Source of the DNA: Methylacidiphilum caldifontis
Lineage (GTDB): Bacteria; Verrucomicrobiota; Verrucomicrobiia; Methylacidiphilales; Methylacidiphilaceae
Assembly (NCBI RefSeq): GCF_017310505.1
Contig: NZ_CP065957.1
Coordinates: forward strand, 496,001 to 560,000
DNA: 64,000 nucleotides
Reading direction: 5' to 3'
A model generated the notes under the pieces. That model saw only the letters and a program-made list of their open reading frames with translations. It made no database searches and was not told where the DNA came from. This document shows positions 9,980 to 19,949 of the stretch, piece by piece (position 1 is the first letter of the stretch; every line of letters starts with the position of its first letter). The translations under genes were made by a program, and so were the position numbers.

Positions 9980-11329
9980 TTAAAAAGAATTTTCTTCTTG
10001 ATCAGGGGTGCTTTTTTCGACACTTGCCCATAATTTTCCCCTAGAAAGAACAACGACGATTTGTTCCCCGGCCGAAACATTTTGAGCCTTTTTCAATAAT
10101 CTGCCCTGCCGGTCGAAAGTCATTGAATAACCCCTATCCAGAACAATTTGAGGACTAACCGAATGGAGCCGGGCAGCCCAAAGTTTCAGTTCTTCTTTTC
10201 TCCGGTCAATAGCCATTCGTGGATCAAAAGAACTGAGCCGTAAATTGAGCTGGGTACACTTTGCTCTTATCCTTTCTAAGGCTAAAACAACCGCTTTTGT
10301 TAAAGATTGCTCGAGCATGTCTGTATTTTGCCTGAGCAATCCCACGTAGCGCGAAGGCTCCGCAAGGCTGGAACTTTTTTTAATTTTTTCCAATCTTTCT
10401 TTCCAAAGGGCAACATACTGCAAAGAAAACCGACGAATTCTCTGTTCTAAATGCTCCAACTCTTGGCGCCATTCTTCCCAATCCCTGGAAACAATTTCCG
10501 CTGCAGCAGAAGGAGTCGGGGCTCGTACATCAGCCACAAAATCCGCAATGGTAAAATCTGTTTCATGTCCTACCGCTGACACTGTGGGAATAGGGCACTT
10601 AAACAGGGCTCTTGCCACAACCTCTTCATTGAAAGCCCACAGGTCTTCTAAACTGCCTCCCCCGCGGGCTACAACCAATATGTCTACCAGATTGAGCCGG
10701 CTAAATTCCTCTATCGCTTGGGCAATTTCCAGGGCTGCCCCGTTACCCTGCACCCGCACATCCCGGATATAGATTTGTATCCCTGGTGCTCTCCTTTTCA
10801 AAATCCTAGAAAAATCCTGGATGACCGCCCCTTTGAGAGAGGTGACAATACCAATTTTTTCAGGAAAAACTGGCAACTTTTTTTTACGGGACAGATCGAA
10901 AAGTCCCTCCGAAGAAAGTTTTCTTTTTAATTGTTCGAACTTTTCTAACAGAGAACCCGCCCCTTTTTCTCTCGCTTCAACTACTCGAAGTTGATATTGA
11001 CCCCGGGTTTCATAAACGGTAAGAAAAGCCCTAACCACGACCGAAAGTCCATCTTTCAAAGGAAAATCAAGCTTTTCGGCATCACTCCTAAAAAAGACCG
11101 CATTAATGACTGCACTTTGGTCTTTCAAGGTAAAATAGCAATGGCCAGAGCTGGGAATCCTTAAATTAGAAATCTCTCCAATGACCCACACCTCCCCTAT
11201 GTTACCCTCCAAAAGCAGGCGTATCTTTTTTGTCAGTCCACTGACTGTCCAAGGCTCGGCTGGTCCTTCAGCTTCAGCATTTTGTTTAGCCACCTCTGTT
11301 TTCCAAAGATCAAGCTCCAACTCATTCAT
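9980..11329 (-). CDS. xseA: Exodeoxyribonuclease VII large subunit
   Basis: The 449-residue protein is the catalytic subunit of exonuclease VII, which degrades single-stranded DNA. It starts with an OB-fold (WVIGEISNLRIPSSGHCYFT, residues about 50-70). The catalytic region follows with GIVTSLKGAVIQDFSRIL, VVARGGGSLEDLWAFNEE and VSAVGHETDFTIADFVAD, and then a long coiled-coil-like helical part. No xseB is seen nearby. It follows purN after 31 bp on the same strand and ends the glgP-ppk2-fumC-hldE-purN-xseA series. Confidence 0.95.
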   Translation of the reverse strand: MNELELDLWKTEVAKQNAEAEGPAEPWTVSGLTKKIRLLLEGNIGEVWVIGEISNLRIPSSGHCYFTLKDQSAVINAVFFRSDAEKLDFPLKDGLSVVVRAFLTVYETRGQYQLRVVEAREKGAGSLLEKFEQLKRKLSSEGLFDLSRKKKLPVFPEKIGIVTSLKGAVIQDFSRILKRRAPGIQIYIRDVRVQGNGAALEIAQAIEEFSRLNLVDILVVARGGGSLEDLWAFNEEVVARALFKCPIPTVSAVGHETDFTIADFVADVRAPTPSAAAEIVSRDWEEWRQELEHLEQRIRRFSLQYVALWKERLEKIKKSSSLAEPSRYVGLLRQNTDMLEQSLTKAVVLALERIRAKCTQLNLRLSSFDPRMAIDRRKEELKLWAARLHSVSPQIVLDRGYSMTFDRQGRLLKKAQNVSAGEQIVVVLSRGKLWASVEKSTPDQEENSF

Positions 11330-11360
11330 CTTTAACCATTCCTTTAAAGCGAAGCAGCCG

Positions 11361-11969
11361 TTAGCCTCCCTTTTGATTTAGCCAATCCAAGCATATAGCC
11401 TTTAGTACCCGTGGATACAACTCATGTTCGGCTTGTTGTATCCGAGCATGTAAAATTTCTGGAGTATCACCGGGAAGTAGGGGAACTTTGGATTGAGCAA
11501 TAATCTGGCCTCCATCCACTTCTTTACTTACCCAGTGAACCGTACAGCCAGTTTCTTTTACTGAAGCCTCTAAGGCCGCTTTCCATGCTTCCTTTCCTTT
11601 GAATGCAGGTAAAAGAGAAGGATGGATGTTTATTGTTTTGCCTTCATAACAGCTAAGAAAAGTTTCTTTAAGCACACGCATAAAGCCAGCCAGCACGACC
11701 AACTCAATATGATATTTCTTTAAGATCCTGACAAGTTCTTCTTCTATCCAGGGCTCAAGCCATGTCTTATATTTTCCTTGAGGTAAAACCTCCGTGGGTA
11801 TCCCTAGTCCTTTGGCTTTCTCTAAGATCACTGCCTCCGGATTGTCAGATATGACCACGGCTATTTTTGCCGGTATTTCTCCTCGGTCGATGGCACTGGC
11901 AATTGCTGAAAAATTACTTCCTTTCCCTGAGCCAAGTACCGCTATATTTAGCAATCGCCGATAAGTCAT
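11361..11969 (-). CDS. purN: Phosphoribosylglycinamide formyltransferase
   Basis: This folate-dependent enzyme formylates GAR in purine synthesis. The frame shows the N-terminal LNIAVLGSGKGSNFSAIASA, the NIHPSLLPAFKG active-site segment with the catalytic Asn/His, and GCTVHWVSKEVDGGQIIAQ. The ATG at 11969 (MTYRRLLNIAVLG) gives 202 residues. TTG codons at 11987/11984 directly after the upstream stop are possible alternatives. The gap to the preceding gene is about 20 nt, suggesting co-transcription. Confidence 0.94.
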   Translation of the reverse strand: MTYRRLLNIAVLGSGKGSNFSAIASAIDRGEIPAKIAVVISDNPEAVILEKAKGLGIPTEVLPQGKYKTWLEPWIEEELVRILKKYHIELVVLAGFMRVLKETFLSCYEGKTINIHPSLLPAFKGKEAWKAALEASVKETGCTVHWVSKEVDGGQIIAQSKVPLLPGDTPEILHARIQQAEHELYPRVLKAICLDWLNQKGG

Positions 11970-11987
11970 GGGTTTTCCAGTCAACAA

Positions 11988-12533
11988 TTATTCTTTTTTT
12001 ATCCCCTTGTTCTGTTCAGCCACCATAGCCCCTTTCTGGATCATTTCCACTATCCCAGAAGTCGATCTGCCTGGATATAGCGGAATAAACTTAATTTGAG
12101 ACTGGCACTCAACCAACACTTCTTTTTCTTCCGGATTTAGGGACTCAGAACTATAATCAGCTCCCTTGACATAAACGACCGGTTTAACCAAGGAAAGAAA
12201 CTTCGTCGCTCGCCTTTCACTAAAAACGGTGACCGCATCCACTGCCTTCAATGATCCTACAATAGCCGCCCTTTCCCATGCAGAAAAAAAAGGCCGGTCA
12301 TTTCCCTTAAGTTCCTTGACCGATCGATCCCCATTGATCCCTACCCAGAGGAAATCGCCCAATTTCCTAGCCTCGTTCAAAAGAGCCAAATGACCAAAAT
12401 GGAAAAGATCAAAACATCCATTGGTCACAACTACCTTTTTCCCCTCCAGGAATTGTCGAAAATCGGTCACTTTCTCCATGGGGATAAACCAGAAGTTTTG
12501 TGCCACAGAGGTCAGAAATGACAGGTTGTTCAT
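11988..12533 (-). CDS. Heptose-1-phosphate adenylyltransferase (RfaE2/HldE C-terminal type)
   Basis: This nucleotidyltransferase of the cytidylyltransferase fold has the HxGH-type motif in VVTNGCFDLFHFGHLALLNEARKLGD and the downstream motif YPGRSTSGIVEMIQKG. These are typical of the stand-alone C-terminal domain of HldE/RfaE, which adenylates D-glycero-beta-D-manno-heptose 1-phosphate for LPS core synthesis. Length is 181 residues from 12533. An internal ATG at 12479 (MEKVTDFRQFLEG) would fit the family N-terminus better; neither start has a clear ribosome site. No kinase half (RfaE1) is present nearby. Confidence 0.88.
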   Translation of the reverse strand: MNNLSFLTSVAQNFWFIPMEKVTDFRQFLEGKKVVVTNGCFDLFHFGHLALLNEARKLGDFLWVGINGDRSVKELKGNDRPFFSAWERAAIVGSLKAVDAVTVFSERRATKFLSLVKPVVYVKGADYSSESLNPEEKEVLVECQSQIKFIPLYPGRSTSGIVEMIQKGAMVAEQNKGIKKE

Positions 12534-12554
12534 AACAAGTTTGACGTGAAAAGC

Positions 12555-13946
12555 TTAATCCAGGCCGATCATTTTTTCAGGTTGAACATACCGGTCGTAT
12601 TCTTCGGGGCTTAATATTCCCAAAGCAACCGCTGCCGCTTTCAAGGAACAATTTTCACTATACGCCTTTTTTACGATCTTTGCGGCCTGGTCATATCCAA
12701 TTTTAGGAGTCAAAACGGTGATTAACATCAGTGAATTGTCTACATACTCTTTTATCTTCTTCACATTGGCCTGCAACCCTTCGATACAAAATCGCCTGAA
12801 ATTCCTGCAAGAATCGGCCAGTAGCCGTATAGAATGAAGAATATTCCATATAATGAGAGGTTTAAAGACATTCAATTCAAAGTTTCCCTGGCTACAGGCT
12901 ATTGTTACAGCCGTGTCATGACCCATAACTTGCAAACAGACCATGGAAAGGGCTTCAGCTTGTGTCGGGTTGACTTTTCCAGGCATAATCGATGAACCGG
13001 GTTCATTGGCTGGAAGAATGAGTTCTCCAATGCCACACCGGGGACCCGATCCCATCCACCGGATATCAGAAGCGATTTTAAAAAGGGAAGCAGCCAATCC
13101 TTTAAGTGCAGCACTTAGAGCCAAAAGGGGTTCATGACCAGCCAAGGAAGAAAACTTATTTTGGGCAGAGTAAAAAGGAAAACCTGTCCACTGTGCTATT
13201 TTTTCAGCCACTTTTTCTCCAAACCGGGGATGGGCATTAATCCCTGTGCCTACAGCCGTTGCTCCAATGGCAAGACCATAAACATCATTTAAACTGTCGT
13301 TAATCTTTGACAGGCCCATTTCAACCTGGGACACATAACCGCTAAATTCCTGTCCTAGAGAAATAGGGGTCGCATCCATCAGGTGAGTGCGACCTATTTT
13401 TATGATATGAAAAAACTCCTTCGACTTTTTATCCAGAGCATCCTTTAGTTTCGAAATCTCAGCAATAAGACGGTTGTGAACAGAAAGAGCCGCTGCTATA
13501 TGCATCGCTGTAGGAAAGACATCGTTTGATGATTGGCAACGGTTCACGTCATCATTAGGATGTACAGGACTTTTACTGCCTAAGGGAAAGCCCGCCAACT
13601 CGTTGGCTCGGTTAGCAATCACCTCGTTGCAATTCATGTTTGTTTGGGTTCCACTGCCTGTTTGCCAAACATAAAGAGGGAAATGATCATCCCAAAGTCC
13701 CTGGTAAATTTCATCGCAAGCTTTTACGATCAATTTTGTTTTCTCCTCGGGAATCAGCCCTAGTTCGGCATTAGTGATTGCAGCAGCCTTTTTGATCAAG
13801 GCCAAGGCCCGAATCACTTCAAGGGGCATTTTTTCTTCACCTATGGCAAAATGCATAAGTGACCGTGCCGTCTGCGCCCCATAGTATTTATCTGCAGGAA
13901 CAGAGACTTCACCCAAGGAGTCCGTTTCAATTCGAAATTTTTGCAT
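12555..13946 (-). CDS. fumC: Class II fumarate hydratase
   Basis: The 463-residue protein is a class II (iron-independent) fumarase that interconverts fumarate and malate in the TCA cycle. The family signature [16 protein letters not shown] lies near residue 318. The substrate-binding segments [19 protein letters not shown] (residue about 96) and [22 protein letters not shown] (about 183) are intact. It could be confused with aspartase or argininosuccinate lyase, but the overall sequence follows FumC closely. It is separated by short gaps from ppk2 upstream and the heptose gene downstream. Confidence 0.96.
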   Translation of the reverse strand: MQKFRIETDSLGEVSVPADKYYGAQTARSLMHFAIGEEKMPLEVIRALALIKKAAAITNAELGLIPEEKTKLIVKACDEIYQGLWDDHFPLYVWQTGSGTQTNMNCNEVIANRANELAGFPLGSKSPVHPNDDVNRCQSSNDVFPTAMHIAAALSVHNRLIAEISKLKDALDKKSKEFFHIIKIGRTHLMDATPISLGQEFSGYVSQVEMGLSKINDSLNDVYGLAIGATAVGTGINAHPRFGEKVAEKIAQWTGFPFYSAQNKFSSLAGHEPLLALSAALKGLAASLFKIASDIRWMGSGPRCGIGELILPANEPGSSIMPGKVNPTQAEALSMVCLQVMGHDTAVTIACSQGNFELNVFKPLIIWNILHSIRLLADSCRNFRRFCIEGLQANVKKIKEYVDNSLMLITVLTPKIGYDQAAKIVKKAYSENCSLKAAAVALGILSPEEYDRYVQPEKMIGLD

Positions 13947-13975
13947 AAAAAGACCTACTAAAGTTATTGATGAGT

Positions 13976-14857
13976 TTAATGTTGTGACCGGCTTTTGCCG
14001 TAAAACAAAGCCTTTAATTTTTCTTTTTCTTCCTCTTTCAAACGGGGATAATCCAGTTTTAATCCTTCCATAAGTTCAACAAGGATGCTTGCGGCTAGCA
14101 GTTGGCTATACCACTTGTGATCTGCGGGCAAAATATACCAGCAACTCTCGCTTGTAGTCGTGTGCTCAAGCATCTGTTCATAAGCCAAAAGGTAGTCTTT
14201 GAAGTGTTCCCTTTCTAAAAGATCTGAAAGAGAAATCTTCCACTGTTTATCTTCCCTTTCGATCCTTTCGGCAAGACGCTTGTCTTGCTCTTTTTTCGAA
14301 AGATGAAGAAAAAATTTAACAATCAAAAAACCGTTTTCTACAAGATATCTTTCAAACTGATTAATCGTCTCAAATCTTTTCTCCCAAAATTTTTCTTTAT
14401 AATGATCCTGGGGAAGGTTCTCTTTTTTGATCAACTCAGGATGCACTCGACAAACCAGGACCTCCTCATAGTAGGACCGGTTAAAAATACCAATTCGGCC
14501 CTTCGATGGGAGCTTTCGAACGTAACGCCACAAAAAATCATGTTCAAGTTCTTCGGCCGAGGGTTGCTTAAAACTATGGACTTCTACCCCCTGTGGATTT
14601 AATCCCGATAAGACATGCTTGATTAAACTATCTTTTCCCGCAGAGTCCATCCCTTGAAGAATGATCAACAAGGAAAACCGATTGGAAGCATAGAACTTTT
14701 CTTGCAACTCGATTAACTTTTCGATGTCCAAAGCCAGCTTTGACAACGCTTCCTGCCTATCCTTAAAAGGCCCTGTATCAGCTGGATCATAGTCTGACAA
14801 ACGCACTTTATGAGATTGCTTAATTTTGTAATCCCCTATTTTAAGTATCTTGTTCAT
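13976..14857 (-). CDS. ppk2: Polyphosphate kinase 2 family protein
   Basis: This 293-residue protein belongs to the PPK2 family, which transfers phosphate between polyphosphate and nucleotides. The Walker A motif is [14 protein letters not shown] (residue about 69), the Walker B-like region [20 protein letters not shown], and the lid arginines lie in [13 protein letters not shown] and [12 protein letters not shown]. Length and lack of a duplicated domain suit the single-domain class that phosphorylates AMP/ADP or GDP; the exact class cannot be read from sequence alone. It sits beside alpha-glucan phosphorylase and 3 kb from a CHAD protein, a family associated with polyphosphate. Confidence 0.92.
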   Translation of the reverse strand: MNKILKIGDYKIKQSHKVRLSDYDPADTGPFKDRQEALSKLALDIEKLIELQEKFYASNRFSLLIILQGMDSAGKDSLIKHVLSGLNPQGVEVHSFKQPSAEELEHDFLWRYVRKLPSKGRIGIFNRSYYEEVLVCRVHPELIKKENLPQDHYKEKFWEKRFETINQFERYLVENGFLIVKFFLHLSKKEQDKRLAERIEREDKQWKISLSDLLEREHFKDYLLAYEQMLEHTTTSESCWYILPADHKWYSQLLAASILVELMEGLKLDYPRLKEEEKEKLKALFYGKSRSQH

Positions 14858-14869
14858 AGTGTATGGCTC

Positions 14870-16591
14870 TTAATAGTAAGCTTTTAGAACATATTGCATG
14901 AGCATGCGCTGGGCATTAAAAAAAGAACCATTGATCGCAATACAGGAACGCATAATAGAAGCATAGGAGTCGGGGTTATTATAAAAAATAGGCATAATGA
15001 GCTTCTCAAGCTTGTCATAAAGGTCGCTTGCGTCTCGATTGAGACTAAGAGCGTTCTCCTTGGACTCTTTCAGCTGAAACAGATCCATGCCAAAAGACCA
15101 ACCGGTTGTACCTTCGATGCATCCTTCAATCCACCACCCGTCTAGAACACTTAAGGAAGGCACACCATTGATCGCCGCTTTCATCCCACTTGTTCCTGAA
15201 GCTTCAAAAGGAGGTTGGGGATTATTAAGCCAGAGGTCTACCCCCGCCACGATTCTTTTGGCCAAGGCTAAATCATAATTTTCAACAAAAACGAGTTTAA
15301 TTTCTGGACCAAGAAAATGCCGAATTGCATGGATCCTCTGGATGATCTTTTTGCCTTCCTCATCTTTGGGATGGGCTTTGCCTGCAAAGATGAGCTGCAG
15401 TGGACCCACCGATTTGGCTATTGAATTTAGTCTTTCCAAGTTTGTAAATATAAGCTCTGGTCTTTTATAAGCGGTCATTCTCCGCGCAAAACCGATTGTA
15501 AAATGATCTATATCCATCCCCACGTTTTTCTGCCTATTTATGAAATCCAACAGGAGTCGTTTATTGATCAAATGAGCTTCCCAGATCTCTTTTAAGGGGA
15601 TAGAGATCGCATACCGGATGCTAAAGATATCTTCTTTCCACCTTGGAATATGCTCATCAAAAAGTTTTTGGATTGGTCCGCTGAGCCATGAAGGGACATG
15701 GATACCATTGGTTATGGCATCGATTTCATAATGAGAAAAAAGCATTCGGGAAACTTCTGAATGCCTCTTGGCAACCCCATTAATGTAATGGCTAAGGTTT
15801 AAAGCCAAATAAGTCATGTTCAGATAATCCCCACAACAAAATATATCGCGCAACTCCCCATGAAGAGGGAAAAAGGGTAAAACCTGTTTGACAAGTGAAA
15901 GGGGAAATTTATCATGGCCCGCAGCCACGGGCGTATGGGTCGTGAAAACACAGAGTGCTCTAACCGCTTCAATATCTTCCCACGAGGCCTGGTCATGGCC
16001 CGCTTCAACCATCTGTTCCCGGAGAAGTTCTAGGGTCAGTAGGCTTGAATGGCCTTCATTCATATGGAATCGATCGATTTTCTTATAGCCTAAGGCCCTT
16101 AACATCCTTACCCCTCCAATTCCCAGGACGGCTTCTTGACAAAGCCTGTAGCGGTCATCTCCCCCATAGAGAAACCCACTTAAACTCCTGTCATAAGGAT
16201 CATTTTCGGGCAGATCGGTATCCAGAAAATAGACAGGGATCTTATGGTCCATTTGCTCAATTTCGTAAAGCCATGCCCGCAGTGTTATCTCCCTGTTTTC
16301 CAATTGAATTTTGACCCGCGGTTGCTGTTCAACAAGAAAATCATCCACGATCCATTCCACAGGCTCTTCTGTTTGAACCCCATTTTCATCAATTCTTTGA
16401 AAGAAATAACCCTTTCGATACAAAAGACTGACTCCTACCATGGAAAAACCCACGGAAGCTGCGGCACTCAATGTGTCTCCAGCCAGAATGCCTAAACCTC
16501 CGCTATAGGTAGGAATCCTTTCATCAACCGCTATTTCCATTGAAAAATAAGCGATAATCCGGCTAACAGAATTCTTTTTGAAATGATTCAT
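14870..16591 (-). CDS. glgP: Alpha-glucan phosphorylase (GT35, short form)
   Basis: This 573-residue protein is a glycogen/alpha-glucan phosphorylase of the short type (the classical E. coli enzyme is about 800 residues). It starts with [34 protein letters not shown], typical of this subgroup. The pyridoxal-phosphate lysine lies in [20 protein letters not shown], and [14 protein letters not shown] and [14 protein letters not shown] are also present. It releases glucose-1-phosphate from storage glucan. It is the first gene of the minus-strand run and is divergent from the DUF1343 gene across a 155-bp gap that should hold both promoters. Confidence 0.94.
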   Translation of the reverse strand: MNHFKKNSVSRIIAYFSMEIAVDERIPTYSGGLGILAGDTLSAAASVGFSMVGVSLLYRKGYFFQRIDENGVQTEEPVEWIVDDFLVEQQPRVKIQLENREITLRAWLYEIEQMDHKIPVYFLDTDLPENDPYDRSLSGFLYGGDDRYRLCQEAVLGIGGVRMLRALGYKKIDRFHMNEGHSSLLTLELLREQMVEAGHDQASWEDIEAVRALCVFTTHTPVAAGHDKFPLSLVKQVLPFFPLHGELRDIFCCGDYLNMTYLALNLSHYINGVAKRHSEVSRMLFSHYEIDAITNGIHVPSWLSGPIQKLFDEHIPRWKEDIFSIRYAISIPLKEIWEAHLINKRLLLDFINRQKNVGMDIDHFTIGFARRMTAYKRPELIFTNLERLNSIAKSVGPLQLIFAGKAHPKDEEGKKIIQRIHAIRHFLGPEIKLVFVENYDLALAKRIVAGVDLWLNNPQPPFEASGTSGMKAAINGVPSLSVLDGWWIEGCIEGTTGWSFGMDLFQLKESKENALSLNRDASDLYDKLEKLIMPIFYNNPDSYASIMRSCIAINGSFFNAQRMLMQYVLKAYY

Positions 16592-16746
16592 TGTGGGAAG
16601 GGTGTGTAAGTGAATGTTAAAAACTTTTCTACACCCATACAGATAAACAATTTTCTTAACAGCTCATTTTAATAATATCAAGCCTAATTGCCTAATCCAA
16701 AAATAGATCTTGCCATAATGATTTTACTCACCAAAAATAAAAGAAA

Positions 16747-18039
16747 ATGCAAAGGTCCGCTTTATTAAGCCTTTTTTCCCTTTGCTTTGTATCCCTAACA
16801 AACCTGTTATCTCCTCTGTATTCAAAAGTGCTCTTGGGAATAGATGTTTTAAGAGAAGAAAACTTTGCTCCTTTAAAGGGCAAACGAGTTGGGCTTATCA
16901 CCAATCAAAGCGGAGTCGACTCTCAAGGAAGACCTACAAGTATTATACTCCAAAAGGCACCCGGAGTTAAGCTTGCCAGGCTTTTTGCTCCTGAACATGG
17001 CATAGAGGGTAAAATCAAGGCTGGTGATGATGTTCCATCCCATAAAGACAGGTTAACGGGCTTAAAAGTTTACTCCCTTTATGGAGATACCAAAAAACCG
17101 ACCCCGCAGATGCTCAAGGATCTAGACTGTCTTGTCTTTGATATCCAGGACATAGGTTGCAGGAGCTATACTTTTGTGAGTACCATGGTTTTGGCAATGG
17201 AAGCTTGTGGAGAAGCTGGAATTCCCTTTTATGTCCTGGATAGACCTAATCCTCTAGGTGGACTACGTGTCGAGGGGCCCTTGGTGCATCCTAGCTGGAA
17301 ATCTTTCGTGAGTTTTATTCCCGTTCCCTATGTTCATGGGATGACCGTGGGAGAAATCGCCCAGATGGCTAATGAAAGGGGATTTATATCCCATCCCTGC
17401 CCGCTTCATGTCATCCCCATGAAAGGATGGTCTCGGTGGATGACCTGGAAAGATACCGGTTTGCACTGGATTCCCACCTCACCCAATATTCCAAGAGAAG
17501 ATACTCCCGTCTATTATGTCGTTACAGGGCTCATCGGTAGCCTTGCAGGACTTGAACTGGGGACAGGAACACCTGAGGCTTTCAGGCTTTTGGCTACAAG
17601 GGGACTCGATGGATACCGGCTGGCCAGCGAAATAAACTCTATGAACCTAGCTGGAGTTCTCGCTATTCCCCGGATCATTAGTGGTCTTTATGGTATAGAG
17701 TTGCAGATCGATCCCAAAACGCCCGCTAATCTCACCGCCCTGGGTGTTTTTATCGCTTCCAGAGTAAACAAAATGGCTAATCCGAGTCCCTATTGGAGGT
17801 CATCGCTTACTCAAAGAAATCTTTTCTTTAAAGTCTATGGAAGTTCGCTGATCCGCACTGAATTTAATAGTTATACATCGGTCCAATCCATTGCAAAAAA
17901 GTGGAACAATGAATTAAGCTCTTTTTTGTCTATAAGAAAGAACTATTTGCTCTACCCTAGCATCGAATCGACTGACGAAAAGATAATCATAAGAAAAGCT
18001 AAAAAAGTAAAAGCCCTTACTGAACCCACTATGGATTGA
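16747..18039 (+). CDS. Exported DUF1343 protein (NamZ-like exo-beta-N-acetylmuramidase family)
   Basis: The 430-residue protein has an N-terminal signal peptide (about residues 1-26) followed by the DUF1343 domain: GKRVGLITNQSGVDSQGRPT, LFAPEHGIEGKIKAGDDV, LVFDIQDIGCRSYTFVSTM and YVLDRPNPLGG. DUF1343 includes NamZ, an exo-acting N-acetylmuramidase of peptidoglycan recycling, so a periplasmic cell-wall role is likely. It is the only plus-strand gene in this part, with the last 11 bp overlapping the end of the convergent CHAD gene. The start ATG has no obvious strong ribosome site. Confidence 0.87.
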   Translation: MQRSALLSLFSLCFVSLTNLLSPLYSKVLLGIDVLREENFAPLKGKRVGLITNQSGVDSQGRPTSIILQKAPGVKLARLFAPEHGIEGKIKAGDDVPSHKDRLTGLKVYSLYGDTKKPTPQMLKDLDCLVFDIQDIGCRSYTFVSTMVLAMEACGEAGIPFYVLDRPNPLGGLRVEGPLVHPSWKSFVSFIPVPYVHGMTVGEIAQMANERGFISHPCPLHVIPMKGWSRWMTWKDTGLHWIPTSPNIPREDTPVYYVVTGLIGSLAGLELGTGTPEAFRLLATRGLDGYRLASEINSMNLAGVLAIPRIISGLYGIELQIDPKTPANLTALGVFIASRVNKMANPSPYWRSSLTQRNLFFKVYGSSLIRTEFNSYTSVQSIAKKWNNELSSFLSIRKNYLLYPSIESTDEKIIIRKAKKVKALTEPTMD

Positions 18040-18931
18040 AAAGAGTGGGTATGGTTTCTTCTAACCCTGAGCCGATGAGCTTTTCAGCCAGCTCAAGAGC
18101 TTCCTTTTCATTTTCTAGCTCAAACTTGTTCAACAATAAAAGGAACTCTTCAAAAGATTTCTTTTCTTTATCCCCTAGATATTTTGAATCGATATTCGAT
18201 ATCAAGCTAAAAAGCACATGAAAATCATGAGCTTGACCAAGAAATTGTTCAATCTGTTTAAATTTTTTTACAATTTTCTCCAGTTCTGCTGAGCTCTTCC
18301 AGTGCAAACAGAGACTAAGCTGGTAATAAAATCTTTTTGTTTTTATCCTCCATTCATGGAAAGAAGCAGCAGAACTCTCATTTTTAGCTTTGATCATGCT
18401 ATCTACAACGGCATTCAGTCCATCTTGCAATCTTTCTATGATCACCTGCTTTTCAAAGGGCTTTCCTGATATTTTTTTAAGCAACCTTTCTCTTGCAACC
18501 AATATGATCTCCATGGATTTAACATGTTTTTTTTCTATCTGCGGGCTTTTACCATTCGAATAGGGTTGGTTTTGTTTTAATCCATGGGACTGACTGCCAA
18601 GAAAATGTTCAAGGATCTTAGGGAAAATAAGCTGAGGATATTCTTGCTTTATTTTACTATAGATCTTTGTAGAAACATGTGAGTCCCTTATGTTTCCTAG
18701 GCTAGACATCGCTTTTTTAACTTTTTGTTTTTCTTTCCTTACAAAATTTTTGTCCAAGAAGGGTTTAAAAAAATAATATAAAGCGCGTAATTTCTTCCCC
18801 AAGACTCTCAGGTCATGGATATTGTCGTCAAAGTTAGTGGGATTTTTCCACTTCAAAAGCTTCTCAGCAGCCTTATCCCAAAATATGCCAGGTTGAGCCC
18901 GTTTGATTTTTATACTCTGCCCTTTTTCCAT
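18029..18931 (-). CDS. CHAD domain protein
   Basis: This 300-residue, helix-rich, Lys-rich protein has the repeated conserved histidine pattern of the CHAD domain: NIHDLRVLGKKLRALYYFFK near residue 40 and FHEWRIKTKRFYYQLSLCLH near residue 205, which mark the two four-helix halves. CHAD proteins bind inorganic polyphosphate through these basic and histidine residues and associate with polyphosphate granules. The nearby ppk2 gene fits this. There is no fused CYTH domain. Its 3' end overlaps the convergent DUF1343 gene by 11 bp. Confidence 0.85.
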   Translation of the reverse strand: MEKGQSIKIKRAQPGIFWDKAAEKLLKWKNPTNFDDNIHDLRVLGKKLRALYYFFKPFLDKNFVRKEKQKVKKAMSSLGNIRDSHVSTKIYSKIKQEYPQLIFPKILEHFLGSQSHGLKQNQPYSNGKSPQIEKKHVKSMEIILVARERLLKKISGKPFEKQVIIERLQDGLNAVVDSMIKAKNESSAASFHEWRIKTKRFYYQLSLCLHWKSSAELEKIVKKFKQIEQFLGQAHDFHVLFSLISNIDSKYLGDKEKKSFEEFLLLLNKFELENEKEALELAEKLIGSGLEETIPTLFNP

Positions 18932-19011
18932 AACTAAAAAAGGTTACTAAAATAATTGCTCTTTTTTATAAATAATAAAAGAGATTCTATTTTTCATTGC
19001 ATTCTTTACCG

Positions 19012-19040
19012 TTGACAAAACCTTTTGAGAAAATAATTAT
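19012..19040 (+). promoter_or_regulatory. Predicted rpmG promoter very close to the start codon
   Basis: A consensus -35 TTGACA (19012-19017) is followed at 16-17 nt by TAATTAT (19034-19040). The rpmG ATG begins 7 nt after this -10 element and there is no Shine-Dalgarno site, so transcription would start at or next to the start codon. This points to a leaderless message. Confidence 0.45.
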
Positions 19041-19046
19041 TTAACC

Positions 19047-19214
19047 ATGCCTAGAGAACAGATTATCCTCGAATGCACGGAAGCCAAAGCGGAAGGAAAA
19101 CCCGCTTCACGTTATTATGGGACGAAAAACAAAAAACAGCAGCAAGCTAAAATTGAACTTAGGAAATACAACCCTTTTTTAAAAAGACATACCCTTCATC
19201 GAGAAATCAAGTAG
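19047..19214 (+). CDS. rpmG: 50S ribosomal protein L33
   Basis: This 55-residue frame reads [20 protein letters not shown] and continues [15 protein letters not shown], then [18 protein letters not shown]. The start and C-terminus match L33. The zinc-ribbon cysteine pairs of some L33 forms are absent, as in the C-minus type. No ribosome-binding site precedes it, and the promoter lies immediately upstream. It is convergent with ispD, whose end is 15 nt away. Confidence 0.93.
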   Translation: MPREQIILECTEAKAEGKPASRYYGTKNKKQQQAKIELRKYNPFLKRHTLHREIK

Positions 19215-19229
19215 TAAAAGAACAGATCA

Positions 19230-19943
19230 TCAACTTCGCTGCCTTGGTTGTAGTCTTTCTTTTTTCTCTAGTAGGAGTTCTGCAAGTTCCCAATCTTCGG
19301 GCATGGTCATTTTTAAGTTCGTTCCCATGTAATGGACAACTTTGACATCTTTTCCTATCATTTCTATCGCCGAAGCATCGTCAGTGACTATTTTTCCTTG
19401 TGAATACAGTTCTAGATAAGCTTTTTGCAATAACGGCCTTCGGAAAATCTGCGGAGTCTGAACGGTCCATATTTTACTTCTATCCAGGGTTCGTAGTACT
19501 TGAGCTTGCGCACCTACTTCTTTTAGGGTATCTGAACAGGGCTTGCCACAGATTGCAGCTCCTACTTCAACGGCTGCCCGATACACGTTCTCAATCAGTT
19601 CTTCGGTAACAAATGGTCTGGCCGAGTCATGGATCATCACATATTCAAATCCCTCATCCAAAGCTAAAAATCCCTGGTAAACGGAGTCCTGTCTTTCTTT
19701 CCCACCCATTACAACTTTTAGCGGCTTGTCTAAAGAAAGTCCTGAAACCTTTTCCTCCGCATTTTGGATGTTTTCTTTTGAGACCACAACAATAATCTGC
19801 CCGACTAAGGGTGAGCGGCTAATCGTACAAAGACAGATCTCTAAAGGACAGAGCCCATTTGAAAAAGGCTTAAATATTTTATCGAAACCCATACGTCGGC
19901 TTTGTCCAGCCGCAACGAGAATTGACCCTATTGGAGCTTTCAT
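19230..19943 (-). CDS. ispD: 2-C-methyl-D-erythritol 4-phosphate cytidylyltransferase
   Basis: The 237-residue enzyme catalyses the third step of the MEP isoprenoid pathway. It has the N-terminal nucleotide-binding motif SILVAAGQSRRMGFDKIFKP, the central MIHDSARPFVTEELI, and the C-terminal VQTPQIFRRPLLQKAY and TDDASAIEMIGKDVKVV. It follows mlaD after only 6 nt on the same strand, so it is probably co-transcribed with the Mla genes. No ispF is visible. Confidence 0.93.
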   Translation of the reverse strand: MKAPIGSILVAAGQSRRMGFDKIFKPFSNGLCPLEICLCTISRSPLVGQIIVVVSKENIQNAEEKVSGLSLDKPLKVVMGGKERQDSVYQGFLALDEGFEYVMIHDSARPFVTEELIENVYRAAVEVGAAICGKPCSDTLKEVGAQAQVLRTLDRSKIWTVQTPQIFRRPLLQKAYLELYSQGKIVTDDASAIEMIGKDVKVVHYMGTNLKMTMPEDWELAELLLEKKERLQPRQRS

Positions 19944-19949
19944 CAGGTT

